This document shows, piece after piece, positions 1-8,745 of a stretch of DNA of 64,000 nucleotides (its first letter is position 1; each line of letters starts with the position of its first letter). Under the pieces are notes generated by a model, which searched no databases, was not told where the DNA came from, and saw only the letters and a program-made list of their open reading frames with translations. Made by a program: the position numbers and the translations under genes. Source of the DNA: Cytophagaceae bacterium (GTDB lineage: Bacteria > Bacteroidota > Bacteroidia > Cytophagales > Spirosomataceae); NCBI GenBank assembly GCA_027491315.1, contig JAIXWL010000017.1:124001-188000 (forward strand), read 5' to 3'.

Positions 1-1712
1 TAGCTTCGTATGCCAACCGCAACATGAAATTTAATGCAGCCTTACATTATCGTTTCAATGATAAAGTGGAGTTAGTTTTACAAGGTTCTTATGGTCAGGG
101 TACCACCGTATATACTGGAGCGGATCGTTATTCGATCAAAAACTTTAGCATGGGTCAGTACAAAGCTGAGTTAAAGGGTTCTAATTTCTTCCTAAGAGCT
201 TATACTACACAAGAAAACTCAGGTGATGCTTATGCTACTGGAACTTTAGGTCAAATAGTGAATGAGGCTGCTAAGCCAAGTACTACTTGGTATCCACAAT
301 ACTTTGGTGCATTTGCTACCCAAGCATTGACCAACTTTGGTACTGTGTTAGGAACTACTTTAGCACAAACAGGAAATCCAACCTTGGCGGTTGGTAACGC
401 GATTGCTACTACGCAAGCCGCATTTAATACCTATCATAACAATGCCCGTGCGGTAGCAGATGCCAACCGTTTGATTCCAGGAACCGCAGCATTTAATTCA
501 GCTGTGGAGACTATCAAAGGTAGACCTCTTCCTCAAGGAGCCCGTTTCTTAGACAAATCAGCCTTATACCATTATGAAGGTATGTACAACTTCACTGAGG
601 CTTTAAATAATAAATTGGAAATGATTGTTGGGGCTAATTACCGAATTTATGCCTTGAATTCAGAAGGTACATTGTTTGCGCGTCAGGATAATGGTCAAGA
701 ATTCTCGATCAATGAGTACGGTGGTTACTTACAGCTAGCTAAGAAAATGTTCCAGGATAAATTTAAGTTGACAGGTTCGATGCGTTATGATAAGAACGAG
801 AATTTCGAAGGTCAGTATAGCCCAAGATTATCAGGGGTTTATACCGTAGGTCAATCTAATTTTAGAGCGTCTTACCAAACAGGTTTCCGTATTCCTACCA
901 CGCAAGATCAATACATTGATTTAAATACTCCTTCTGCTCGTTTATTAGGAGGTCTTCCGGTGGTACAAGATCGTTATAAGTTGTCTGGTAATTCATTTAC
1001 TCTACAATCTGTATTATCAGGTAAGCCAGAGGTGTACACTGCCAAAGCCTGGAAGCCTGAGCAGGTTCGTACCTTTGAGGTTGGTTACAAAGGAAACTTA
1101 GGTAATAATTTATTAGCTGATTTCTATTATTATCAAAGTACATTTACCAACTTCTCGGCTGGTCAAGTTGTAGTTCAACTACCTCAACAACATAGAGATA
1201 ATACGGTGGTTGGAAATAAAGTATTCTCATTCCCTTCTAACGTAGACAATTTGGTTAAAACAAGTGGTTGGGGATTAAGTTTAGATTATAGACTTCCATC
1301 AAATTGGACCTTAGGAGGAAATGTTTCGTACAATACGGTTAATGACAACGGTGGTTTGAGCAATTATCAATTAGCCTATAATACACCGGCTTATCGTACC
1401 AACATCACTTTGGCTAACCGCAATATTGGTGGTTCAGGTTGGGGCTTCAGTACTGTTTGGAGATACCAAGATGAATATGTTTGGCAGTCAAGTTTTGTTA
1501 ACCAAATCTTAAACCAAACTCAGCAAAGTATTATCCCTTCATTCAGTACATTAGATGCCCAAATAAGCAAGAAAGTAGCAAGTATCAAATCTATTGTCAA
1601 GGTAGGAGCATCTAACTTATTAGGAGAAGCTTATACGACAGGATGGGGTAATCCTACAGTAGGTAGTATCTATTATGTTAGCATTACTTTTGATGAGTTA
1701 TTGAATAAATAA
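1..1712 (+). CDS. TonB-dependent outer-membrane receptor, C-terminal beta-barrel (5' truncated by window edge)
   Basis: The frame is open from position 3, upstream of the first ATG at 24, so the gene begins outside the window and only about 570 C-terminal residues are seen. The protein is rich in alternating aromatic and polar residues typical of outer-membrane beta-strands, with phrases such as FRASYQTGFRIPTTQDQY and KPEQVRTFEVGYKG that are characteristic of TonB-dependent receptor barrels. The plug domain and any carboxypeptidase-like N-terminal domain lie outside the window. The protein would import a siderophore, vitamin or oligomer across the outer membrane using TonB energy; the substrate cannot be told. 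A hairpin terminator follows directly. Family assignment is firm, substrate unknown. Confidence 0.88.
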   Translation, partial: ASYANRNMKFNAALHYRFNDKVELVLQGSYGQGTTVYTGADRYSIKNFSMGQYKAELKGSNFFLRAYTTQENSGDAYATGTLGQIVNEAAKPSTTWYPQYFGAFATQALTNFGTVLGTTLAQTGNPTLAVGNAIATTQAAFNTYHNNARAVADANRLIPGTAAFNSAVETIKGRPLPQGARFLDKSALYHYEGMYNFTEALNNKLEMIVGANYRIYALNSEGTLFARQDNGQEFSINEYGGYLQLAKKMFQDKFKLTGSMRYDKNENFEGQYSPRLSGVYTVGQSNFRASYQTGFRIPTTQDQYIDLNTPSARLLGGLPVVQDRYKLSGNSFTLQSVLSGKPEVYTAKAWKPEQVRTFEVGYKGNLGNNLLADFYYYQSTFTNFSAGQVVVQLPQQHRDNTVVGNKVFSFPSNVDNLVKTSGWGLSLDYRLPSNWTLGGNVSYNTVNDNGGLSNYQLAYNTPAYRTNITLANRNIGGSGWGFSTVWRYQDEYVWQSSFVNQILNQTQQSIIPSFSTLDAQISKKVASIKSIVKVGASNLLGEAYTTGWGNPTVGSIYYVSITFDELLNK

Positions 1713-1729
1713 GATTCATAATTTTTATT

Positions 1730-1762
1730 GAGGCTGTCCTACCAGGGCAGCCTCTTTTTTTT
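1730..1762 (+). terminator. Intrinsic terminator of the TonB receptor gene
   Basis: A GC-rich inverted repeat, GAGGCTGTCCT / AGGGCAGCCTC with an ACC loop and one mismatch, spans 1730-1754 and is followed by eight T residues. It lies 18 bp after the receptor stop codon. Confidence 0.85.
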
Positions 1763-1763
1763 G

Positions 1764-1771
1764 TACCTTTG
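1764..1771 (+). promoter_or_regulatory. Possible -7 element for uvrA
   Basis: TACCTTTG matches the Bacteroidota -7 consensus TAnnTTTG and lies just after the terminator T-run, 22 bp before the uvrA ATG. No clear TTTG -33 box is seen at the right distance, since that stretch is occupied by the terminator stem. Predicted from consensus only. Confidence 0.35.
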
Positions 1772-1793
1772 GTGATTGATTTGTAAGCTAAAT

Positions 1794-4631
1794 ATGCAGC
1801 CACCTAAAGATTTAACAGGGTTTTCTCACATTGAAGTTTTAGGTGCTCGTGAGCATAATTTAAAGAACATCGACGTTCAAATTCCTAGGAATCAATTAGT
1901 CGTTATCACCGGAATTTCCGGTTCAGGTAAGTCCAGTCTAGCTTTTGATACGATTTATGCCGAGGGTCAAAGACGCTACATGGAAAGTTTTTCAGCTTAT
2001 GCGAGAAGCTTTTTAGGTAATATGGAAAGGCCGGATGTGGATAAAATTGAAGGACTTTCACCAGTTATTTCGATTGAACAAAAAACCACTTCCAAAAATC
2101 CACGTTCGACGGTTGGTACTACCACAGAAATTTACGATTTCTTGCGTTTGCTTTATGCTCGTGCCTCCGAAGCATTCAGCTATTTGTCGGGAGAAAAAAT
2201 GGTCAAGCAGTCGGTTGATCAAATTATCAGTACACTTTTACAGCAATTTCAAGGGGGGAAAGTTCAGTTATTAGCTCCTGTGGTCAAAGGTCGCAAGGGT
2301 CATTACCGCGAATTATTCGTTCAAATTGCCAAATGGGGTTATACCAAAGTTCGGGTAGATGGCGAAATTGAGGAGGTAGAGCCTAAAATGCAAGTTGATC
2401 GATTCAAGGTACATGACATCGAGATTGTCGTAGATCGATTGGTGGTGAAAGAGGATGATCGATTTAGAATATCCCAAAGTTTACAAACAGCCATGAACTT
2501 GGGTAAAGGCCAGGTTTTTATTCTGGATGAAAAAGGGAAGCTGCATTATTTTTCTCAAACCTTAATGGACCCTAAAACAGGTTTATCCTATGATGAACCT
2601 GCCCCTAATACCTTTTCTTTCAACAGTCCATATGGGGCCTGTCCTACCTGTAATGGTTTGGGGCAAATCGAAGAAATCACGGAAGAGTCTGTTATCCCAG
2701 ATCCAGAATTGAGTATTATACGCGGGGCCATTGCTCCCATAGGCGAATACCGTGATTTGTGGATATTCAAACAGTTAGAGGTATTACTGAAGCCCTATCA
2801 GGTAGGCTTATCTACGCCCATTGCTAAGTTCCCAAGAAAAGCTGTTGAAATGATGTTGTATGGAACGGATGAGCCTGTTCCTGTGCCATCTAAAAAATAT
2901 GTAGGGACAGAATGGACGACCAAATACGATGGGATTATTCATTTCTTGAAAAGACAACAAGAGAGTGGGTCGGAGAAAACGCAAGATTGGTTAAAGGACT
3001 TTTTAGAAGTGAAAACCTGCCCAGATTGTCAAGGTTACCGTTTAAAGAAAGAGGCACTTTGTTTTAAAATAGACGATAAACATATTGGGGAGTTAGCCCA
3101 AATGGATATTTCAGATTTGGAGCATTGGTTTGAAGGATTATTTTTAAGGCTTTCTGAAAGGCAGCAACAAATTGGTGTGGAAGTGTTGAAAGAGATTCAA
3201 AAACGGATTGGATTTTTGACTCAAATAGGATTAAACTATTTGACCTTGGATAGACCTATGAAAAGTTTATCAGGAGGAGAGGCACAGCGCATTCGTTTAG
3301 CAACCCAGATTGGTACTCAACTGGTAGGAGTTTTATACATCATGGATGAGCCAAGTATCGGTCTGCATCAAAGGGATAATGAAAAATTAATCCAAGCATT
3401 GAAGGATTTGCGTGATTTGGGGAATAGTGTATTGGTGGTGGAGCATGACAAGGACATGATGCTGGAGTCGGATTATTTATTGGATATTGGACCAGGCGCA
3501 GGCAGGCATGGTGGTCATATTGTTGGTCAAGGAACCCCAGCTGAATTTTTGAAATTACAGACACCTACAGCTCAATATTTAAATGGTCAACTGGCTATTG
3601 AAATACCTAAAAAACGCAGAAAAGGCTCAGAAAAGGAGATAAAATTAATAGGTGCTTCCGGGAATAATTTGAAGCATGTCACAGTCAGTATTCCATTAGG
3701 AAAAATGATTTCGGTAACGGGTGTTTCGGGGTCGGGTAAATCGACTTTAATTCATGATACTTTGGTATTGAAATTGAAGCAGCATTTTGATAGAACAAAG
3801 CGGGATCCAAAGGATTTTAAGGGTATTGAAGGATTGGAATTGATTGATAAAGTGATTGAAGTAGATCAGTCGCCCATTGGAAGAACACCCCGTTCCAACC
3901 CTGCTACCTATACCAATATGTACAGTGATATTCGCACCTTATATTGTGAATTACCTGAATCTAAAATTCGAGGATATAAAGCAGGGCGTTTTAGTTTTAA
4001 TGTCAAAGGTGGGCGCTGTGAAAGCTGCGAAGGAGCTGGTAGAAAGAAAATTGAAATGGAATTTTTGCCGGATGTTTTGGTGGAATGTGAGTCCTGCAAA
4101 GGCAAACGATTTAATCGGGAGACACTGGAAGTTCGTTTCAAGGGCAAATCCATTTCGGATGTATTGGATATGACAGTGGAGCAGGCACTGGAGTTTTTTG
4201 AACATCAACCTAAAATTTACAGGAAGGTTAAAACTTTATTAGAGGTAGGCTTGGGCTATATTACCTTAGGTCAGCATGCCACTACCTTATCTGGGGGTGA
4301 GGCCCAGCGAGTGAAACTGGCTGAGGAATTGTCTAAAAAAGATACAGGTAAAACTTTATATGTATTGGATGAGCCCACTACGGGTTTACATTTTCAAGAT
4401 GTGAAATTATTATTGGAAGTTCTTCAGAAATTGGTGGATAGAGGAAACACTGTTTTGATAATTGAGCATAATTTAGACGTCATCAAAGTTTCTGATCATG
4501 TGATTGATTTAGGTCCCGAAGGTGGACTTGCAGGAGGTCAAATTGTGGCCTTTGGTACACCGGAAGAAGTGGCCAAAGTTAAGGGAAGCCATACGGGAAG
4601 ATTTCTTTTGAAAGAGCTGAACTTGGGATGA
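1794..4631 (+). CDS. uvrA: Excinuclease ABC subunit A
   Basis: UvrA is the DNA-damage-sensing ATPase of nucleotide excision repair; it loads UvrB at lesions. The 945-residue length is normal for the family. It shows two ABC ATPase halves: a Walker A GISGSGKSS near residue 45 and a second, GVSGSGKST, near residue 642, each with an LSGGEAQR signature (LSGGEAQRIRLATQIG and LSGGEAQRVKLAEEL). Zinc-finger cysteine pairs are visible as CPTCNGLG in the first half and CESCEGAG...CESCKGKR in the second. The ATG at 1794 is preferred over the in-frame TTG at 1776 because family proteins begin just before the FSHIEVLGAREHNLKNID segment. It is a single-gene unit between a terminator and a palindrome. Confidence 0.97.
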   Translation: MQPPKDLTGFSHIEVLGAREHNLKNIDVQIPRNQLVVITGISGSGKSSLAFDTIYAEGQRRYMESFSAYARSFLGNMERPDVDKIEGLSPVISIEQKTTSKNPRSTVGTTTEIYDFLRLLYARASEAFSYLSGEKMVKQSVDQIISTLLQQFQGGKVQLLAPVVKGRKGHYRELFVQIAKWGYTKVRVDGEIEEVEPKMQVDRFKVHDIEIVVDRLVVKEDDRFRISQSLQTAMNLGKGQVFILDEKGKLHYFSQTLMDPKTGLSYDEPAPNTFSFNSPYGACPTCNGLGQIEEITEESVIPDPELSIIRGAIAPIGEYRDLWIFKQLEVLLKPYQVGLSTPIAKFPRKAVEMMLYGTDEPVPVPSKKYVGTEWTTKYDGIIHFLKRQQESGSEKTQDWLKDFLEVKTCPDCQGYRLKKEALCFKIDDKHIGELAQMDISDLEHWFEGLFLRLSERQQQIGVEVLKEIQKRIGFLTQIGLNYLTLDRPMKSLSGGEAQRIRLATQIGTQLVGVLYIMDEPSIGLHQRDNEKLIQALKDLRDLGNSVLVVEHDKDMMLESDYLLDIGPGAGRHGGHIVGQGTPAEFLKLQTPTAQYLNGQLAIEIPKKRRKGSEKEIKLIGASGNNLKHVTVSIPLGKMISVTGVSGSGKSTLIHDTLVLKLKQHFDRTKRDPKDFKGIEGLELIDKVIEVDQSPIGRTPRSNPATYTNMYSDIRTLYCELPESKIRGYKAGRFSFNVKGGRCESCEGAGRKKIEMEFLPDVLVECESCKGKRFNRETLEVRFKGKSISDVLDMTVEQALEFFEHQPKIYRKVKTLLEVGLGYITLGQHATTLSGGEAQRVKLAEELSKKDTGKTLYVLDEPTTGLHFQDVKLLLEVLQKLVDRGNTVLIIEHNLDVIKVSDHVIDLGPEGGLAGGQIVAFGTPEEVAKVKGSHTGRFLLKELNLG

Positions 4632-4641
4632 TTTTTTTCCT

Positions 4642-4674
4642 AACGCTGTCAAGGTTCGAAACCTTGACAGCGTT
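4642..4674. repeat. REP-like palindrome, copy 1
   Basis: A perfect 15-bp inverted repeat, AACGCTGTCAAGGTT / AACCTTGACAGCGTT, surrounds the 3-base centre CGA. The same arms occur at 5453-5485 with centre TTA. This copy lies 10 bp past the uvrA stop and 23 bp past the 3' end of the RAYT pseudogene. No T-run follows on the + strand, so terminator function is uncertain. The pairing with a RAYT suggests a REP-type element. Confidence 0.85.
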
Positions 4675-4697
4675 GCGAAAACGAATTAATTTTAGAA

Positions 4698-5318
4698 TTA
4701 TTCTAACAGTAAACTGATAATGTTTTTTTCATCCAATTTAGTTTCATGAAATTGAAGGAATTCATCTATTCCACCAAAATATTCTAGAACAGATTCCTTG
4801 TCAATAAAGCTCTTTTTCATGGTAGCAATATCATAAAATGAAGAGTTTTTATATTGTTTGAAATCATGTACAATGCCATGATTCTCTGGATTAAAATGGA
4901 GGTATTTAATAAGTTGGTTAAAATAAATTTCATCCTCTACCGCAATTCTTCTAAATGGGTTTTCAAATAGTCCTCCAGTTCGTTCATTGGTTTTATTAAA
5001 TGCTTGGGCATAACAATTAAATAAAGTGGCAAATTGAAGGGAAATAAGTCTAGAAATATCAATTTGATTTCTTTGTTCAGTTTTAATTTTTTTGAACTCA
5101 AAAATTTCTTGTGCGGATTTTATTCGTAGAAGGAAATGAAAGTGGTTGCCCAATAAACACTAGGCATACGTATCAGCGATGGGTGAAATGTATTTTTGAT
5201 ATTTTCTCTTAAAGAATCGGTAGTTTCTATATTCTTTGAAAATTTTAGTTTTGTTGATTCCCCGGTTAAATACATGGTACAATTGATCTGGTACCATAGC
5301 TTCTGTGTTTTTCTTCAT
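4698..5318 (-). pseudogene. REP-associated tyrosine transposase (RAYT, IS200/Y1-like), broken by an in-frame stop
   Basis: Read on the minus strand from the ATG at 5318, the frame gives MKKNTEAMVPDQLYHVFNRG and continues to PIADTYA, where a TAG codon at 5160-5162 interrupts it. It then resumes in the same frame as CLLGNHFHFLLRI. The intact family motif here is normally AYC-L-(M/L)-x-N-H-x-H, so the stop falls immediately before the HUH metal-binding motif. Downstream features are intact: the NPFRR segment and IKYLHFNPENHGIV, the usual site of the catalytic tyrosine. A total of about 206 codons is normal for RAYTs, single-copy transposases that process REP hairpins. Without read-through the product would be a 52-residue stub; the annotation of a separate 151-aa gene from the TTG at 5153 is unlikely. 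Matching palindromes flank the gene. Confidence 0.85.
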
Positions 5319-5452
5319 GATGTAAGTGGTTTAAGGTGAGGAGACAAATGTCATGAATTAGCTAGAATGTTAATCTAAAATAATTGGTAAAAAATATCAG
5401 AAATGTGATGAAAACTTTGAGTAAAAAAACTTAGCTTTATTGGCATTTCAAC

Positions 5453-5485
5453 AACGCTGTCAAGGTTTTAAACCTTGACAGCGTT
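5453..5485. repeat. REP-like palindrome, copy 2
   Basis: It has the same perfect 15-bp arms as copy 1 (AACGCTGTCAAGGTT / AACCTTGACAGCGTT) with a TTA centre, 135 bp upstream of the RAYT start and 34 bp upstream of the oxidoreductase start at 5520. As part of the leader of the downstream operon it would form a strong RNA hairpin. The remaining gap from 5319 to 5452 is AT-rich and no gene was recognised in it. Confidence 0.85.
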
Positions 5486-5519
5486 AAGGGAAAAAGATTC
5501 AGCAAAACACTCATCAATC

Positions 5520-6842
5520 ATGCATATTTTTCTCCAAGTTCTTTTTATTTTAGTGCTATCTGGCTTAGGTTATTTGGTAGCGCAACGCTTTAAGCTTATT
5601 ATAGCCACGATACAGTTAGCAAAATCCATTGAATTGCAAGATCGTCCTGCTGATCGATGGAAACGCGTACTTCTCTTAGCCTTTGGTCAAAAGAAAATGT
5701 TTCAAAAACCCTTGGTGGGAATATTTCACTTTTTAATATACATCGGGTTTGTTTTGATAAATATTGAAATTTTGGAAATTGTCATCGATGGAATTCTAGG
5801 AACTCACCGGGTATTTGCCCCTTATTTAGGTTCTTTTTATTCCATTTTATTGAATTTTTTCGAACTACTTTCATTCGGGGTGTTTATCGCTTGTGTCGTT
5901 TTTTTCCTTCGTCGTGGATTAGGTCAAGTGCAGCGTCTTCGATCGGATTCCCATCGGGAATTAAAAGGATTTCCCATCAAGGATGCCTACATCATTTTGG
6001 CCATTGAATGTATACTTATGTTAGCCCTTTGGACCATGAATGCCAGTGATGCGGTCTTACAAGCTAGGCAAATTGAGCATTTTGAGCCCGTGGGAGCATT
6101 TGTGGTGTCTGAGCATTTCATCCCTCTATTCACTCAATTTTCTACCCCAACTTTATTGATTATTGAACGTGTGGCCTGGTGGTTTCACATTGTAGGTATT
6201 TTGAGTTTTGCTTTATACGTGACCTATTCCAAGCACTTGCATATTTTCTTTGCATTTCCTGCTGCTTATTTTTCCAGCTTAGAACCCCATAGCAAAATGA
6301 GTCCTATGCCTTCAGTTACCCATGAGGTAAAATTGATGCTAGGTCAACCTGTTGAGGAAAATACCACAAGCCCTGATCAATTGCGTTTTGGTGCGAAGGA
6401 TGTCATGGATTTGAATTGGAAAAATGCTTTGGATGCCTATTCTTGTACCGAATGTGGCCGTTGTACCGAACAATGTCCTGCCAATCAAACGGGAAGGGCG
6501 CTTTCGCCAAGGAAGATCATGATGGATACTCGCGATCGATTAGAGGAGGTAGGCAGTGTATTGTCCAAAAATAAGGGTCAATGGGTGGATGATGGGAAGT
6601 CCTTATTAGGGGACTATATTTCAGCGGAGGAACTAAGAGCTTGTACTACCTGTCAGGCTTGTGTCGAAGCTTGCCCTATGGAATTATCTCCCTTAAATAT
6701 CATCTTGGCACTTCGCCGTTATCAAATCATGGAACAGTCTGACGCTCCTGCCGCTTGGAATAGTATGTTTTCTAATATAGAAACCAATCAAGCACCGTGG
6801 AAATTTAATCCAGGGGACCGTTTAAACTGGGCTAAATCCTAA
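5520..6842 (+). CDS. Membrane-bound (Fe-S)/haem oxidoreductase, HdrCE/DsrMK-like
   Basis: This 440-residue protein has an N-terminal membrane part with about five helices (residues ~1-255), similar to the NarI/DsrM/HdrE cytochrome b domain. Candidate haem-ligating histidines include FHFLIY in the second helix and WWFHIVGI in the last. The cytoplasmic C-terminal part carries two 4Fe-4S clusters, CTECGRCTEQCP and CTTCQACVEACP (residues ~310-400). It probably passes electrons between the quinone pool and a soluble partner; the CCG-domain protein at 8723-9505 is the obvious candidate. The ATG at 5520 was chosen because the TTG at 5475 lies inside a palindrome and adds a non-membrane leader. It is the first gene of a tight operon. 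The exact substrate is unknown. Confidence 0.85.
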   Translation: MHIFLQVLFILVLSGLGYLVAQRFKLIIATIQLAKSIELQDRPADRWKRVLLLAFGQKKMFQKPLVGIFHFLIYIGFVLINIEILEIVIDGILGTHRVFAPYLGSFYSILLNFFELLSFGVFIACVVFFLRRGLGQVQRLRSDSHRELKGFPIKDAYIILAIECILMLALWTMNASDAVLQARQIEHFEPVGAFVVSEHFIPLFTQFSTPTLLIIERVAWWFHIVGILSFALYVTYSKHLHIFFAFPAAYFSSLEPHSKMSPMPSVTHEVKLMLGQPVEENTTSPDQLRFGAKDVMDLNWKNALDAYSCTECGRCTEQCPANQTGRALSPRKIMMDTRDRLEEVGSVLSKNKGQWVDDGKSLLGDYISAEELRACTTCQACVEACPMELSPLNIILALRRYQIMEQSDAPAAWNSMFSNIETNQAPWKFNPGDRLNWAKS

Positions 6843-6846
6843 TCTT

Positions 6847-7842
6847 ATGAAGAAAGTTTTTATACCCATCGTACTTGGCCTAATTTTATTTTTTACACTT
6901 GGCCCTAGTCCGCAGGAACCTACTTTATCTAGGGGCGTCACCTGGAAAAATATCCCAGATTCCCTTACTGCCTTATCTCAATATTTACATGATAAGGAGT
7001 CGGCTTTTCCTCAAATAAAAAAGAATAATGAGGCCAAAATTGTTTGGGCTGATTCGCTTCATCCTAAAAAAACGAAATGGGTGTTTATGTACGTGCATGG
7101 TTTTTCTGCCTCGCACATGGAAGGAAATCCTGTACATCGTCAAATTGCTAAAACTTTTGGGGCTAATTTACTTTTGACTCGAGTAGCTGGACATGGTTTT
7201 GCGACATCTGATAGTGTTTTTAAGCAGGTGACTGCAGATGATTTTTATGAAAGTGTGGAAAATCAATTGGCCATAGCCAAGAAAATGGGAGACCATGTAA
7301 TTGTATTGGGGACTTCATTTGGAGGGGCTTTATCGCTTTCATTGGCCTCTCGACATCCTGAGATCAAGGCATTATTGCTTTATAGTCCTTGCATTGCCAT
7401 AGCCGACCCAGCGGCTATTTTGATTGATAACCCATGGGGACTCCAATTGGCAAGAAAGGTTGTGGGTAGTGATTATCGGGATATTCCTGCACAAAATCCA
7501 GCCCATGATCAATATTGGAACCTACATTACCGTTTAGAAGGTGCGGTGGATTTGCAAAACTTTTTGACAAATCAAATGACGGATGAGGTATTTGAAAAGG
7601 TCAAATGTCCTGTCTTCATGGGATACTATTACCAAGATGAGGCCCATCAAGATCCCGTTGTTTCGGTAAAAGCTATGCGCCACATGTTTCCTTTTTTAGG
7701 GACAACACCAAACCAGAAAAAAGAAATGGCATTTCCTTTATCTGAAAATCACGTAATTACTTCTGATATTTTAGCGAAAAGAACAGATTTGCCTTTGAAT
7801 GCTAGTATTCAATTTTTGAAAGAAATAGTTCACTTACCTTAA
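6847..7842 (+). CDS. Membrane-anchored or exported alpha/beta hydrolase
   Basis: A 331-residue protein with a hydrophobic N-terminus (KKVFIPIVLGLILFFTLG) that acts as an uncleaved anchor or signal. The serine-hydrolase nucleophile elbow GTSFGG is near residue 156, following the oxyanion-type segment VHGFSASHMEGNP. ENHVI near residue 300 is a good candidate for the catalytic histidine. The family includes esterases, lipases and carboxylesterase-like enzymes; the substrate cannot be predicted. It starts 4 bp after the Fe-S oxidoreductase and ends 3 bp before the hydroxylase, so it is clearly co-transcribed. Its position between the two Fe-S genes may mean a linked lipid function, but that is inference. 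Confidence 0.8.
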   Translation: MKKVFIPIVLGLILFFTLGPSPQEPTLSRGVTWKNIPDSLTALSQYLHDKESAFPQIKKNNEAKIVWADSLHPKKTKWVFMYVHGFSASHMEGNPVHRQIAKTFGANLLLTRVAGHGFATSDSVFKQVTADDFYESVENQLAIAKKMGDHVIVLGTSFGGALSLSLASRHPEIKALLLYSPCIAIADPAAILIDNPWGLQLARKVVGSDYRDIPAQNPAHDQYWNLHYRLEGAVDLQNFLTNQMTDEVFEKVKCPVFMGYYYQDEAHQDPVVSVKAMRHMFPFLGTTPNQKKEMAFPLSENHVITSDILAKRTDLPLNASIQFLKEIVHLP

Positions 7843-7845
7843 TTT

Positions 7846-8745
7846 ATGACACCCAATTTAATTCTCTATGCGGTCCCATTCTTTTTGATTACGGTCATCT
7901 TGGAATCCTATGTGGTGTTTAAACAACATCGGGATTTTGTAGAAACTAAAGATTCATTGACCTCCATAGGACTCGGTCTGGGTAATCTTTTCATAGGTTT
8001 ACTGACGAAGTCGGTCATCTATGTTTATTATTTTTATGTATACGATCATTGGAGGCTATTTGACCTTTCCATTTCTTGGTGGTGGGTTTGGGTCTTTGCT
8101 TTTTTTGCAGATGATTTTACTTATTATTGGTTCCATCGAATATCCCATGAGGTACGCTATTTTTGGGCATCTCACATGGTGCATCATTCCTCTCCAAAGT
8201 ATAATTTAGCGGCTGCACTTCGACAAACTTGGACGGGGAATTTATCTGGGGCATTTTTATTTTATACCTGGATACTTTTAGTTGGGGTTCATCCTTTTAT
8301 CGTATTCTTTTTTCAACAAATCAGTTTATTATATCAATATTGGATACATACCGAATTGATCAAAAAAATGCCAGCATGGTATGAATATATTTTTAACACC
8401 CCATCGCACCACCGGGTGCATCATGGAACTGATTTGGACTACCTAGATACTAATTATGCGGGTGTTTTAATAATTTGGGACCGAATGTTTGGCTCTTTTC
8501 AAGCAGAAAATCAAAGGCCGCATTATGGCTTAACGAAACAGATTGAAAGTTATAATCCAGCTAAAATTGCGTTTTTTGAATGGGTACAAATAGTCAAAGA
8601 TATTTTTCATGCAAATAACCTTAAAACTGCTTGGAATTATGTGGTAGGTCCTCCAGGATGGAGTCCGGACGGTTCTAGATTAACCGTAGAACAAATGCGT
8701 CAACAAAATAAGTTAAAAAAAGATGAGCAAGGAATTGAAGATTAG
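7846..8745 (+). CDS. Fatty acid hydroxylase / sterol desaturase family membrane protein
   Basis: A 299-residue integral membrane protein with the histidine clusters of di-iron membrane hydroxylases: FHRISHE, ASHMVHHSS and SHHRVHHGTD, which together bind the di-iron centre. Several hydrophobic helices precede and separate them (residues ~1-80 and ~130-165). Members hydroxylate or desaturate lipids, sterols or carotenoids with oxygen and an electron donor. Here it overlaps the downstream CCG-domain Fe-S gene by 23 bp and follows a hydrolase, so it could draw electrons from that redox system; this is inference. The substrate is unknown. A second, shorter family member lies at 29752-30396. Confidence 0.88.
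   Translation: MTPNLILYAVPFFLITVILESYVVFKQHRDFVETKDSLTSIGLGLGNLFIGLLTKSVIYVYYFYVYDHWRLFDLSISWWWVWVFAFFADDFTYYWFHRISHEVRYFWASHMVHHSSPKYNLAAALRQTWTGNLSGAFLFYTWILLVGVHPFIVFFFQQISLLYQYWIHTELIKKMPAWYEYIFNTPSHHRVHHGTDLDYLDTNYAGVLIIWDRMFGSFQAENQRPHYGLTKQIESYNPAKIAFFEWVQIVKDIFHANNLKTAWNYVVGPPGWSPDGSRLTVEQMRQQNKLKKDEQGIED

Noticed and set aside
4698-5153. A separate 151-residue CDS for the RAYT C-terminal part
   Set aside because: It starts with TTG in the middle of a conserved motif. The missing N-terminal half is present upstream in the same frame, divided only by TAG, so a pseudogene is the better call.
5475-5519. N-terminal extension of the Fe-S oxidoreductase from TTG at 5475
   Set aside because: The TTG lies in the arm of a palindrome, and the extra 15 residues have no membrane or family character; the ATG at 5520 begins the first helix.
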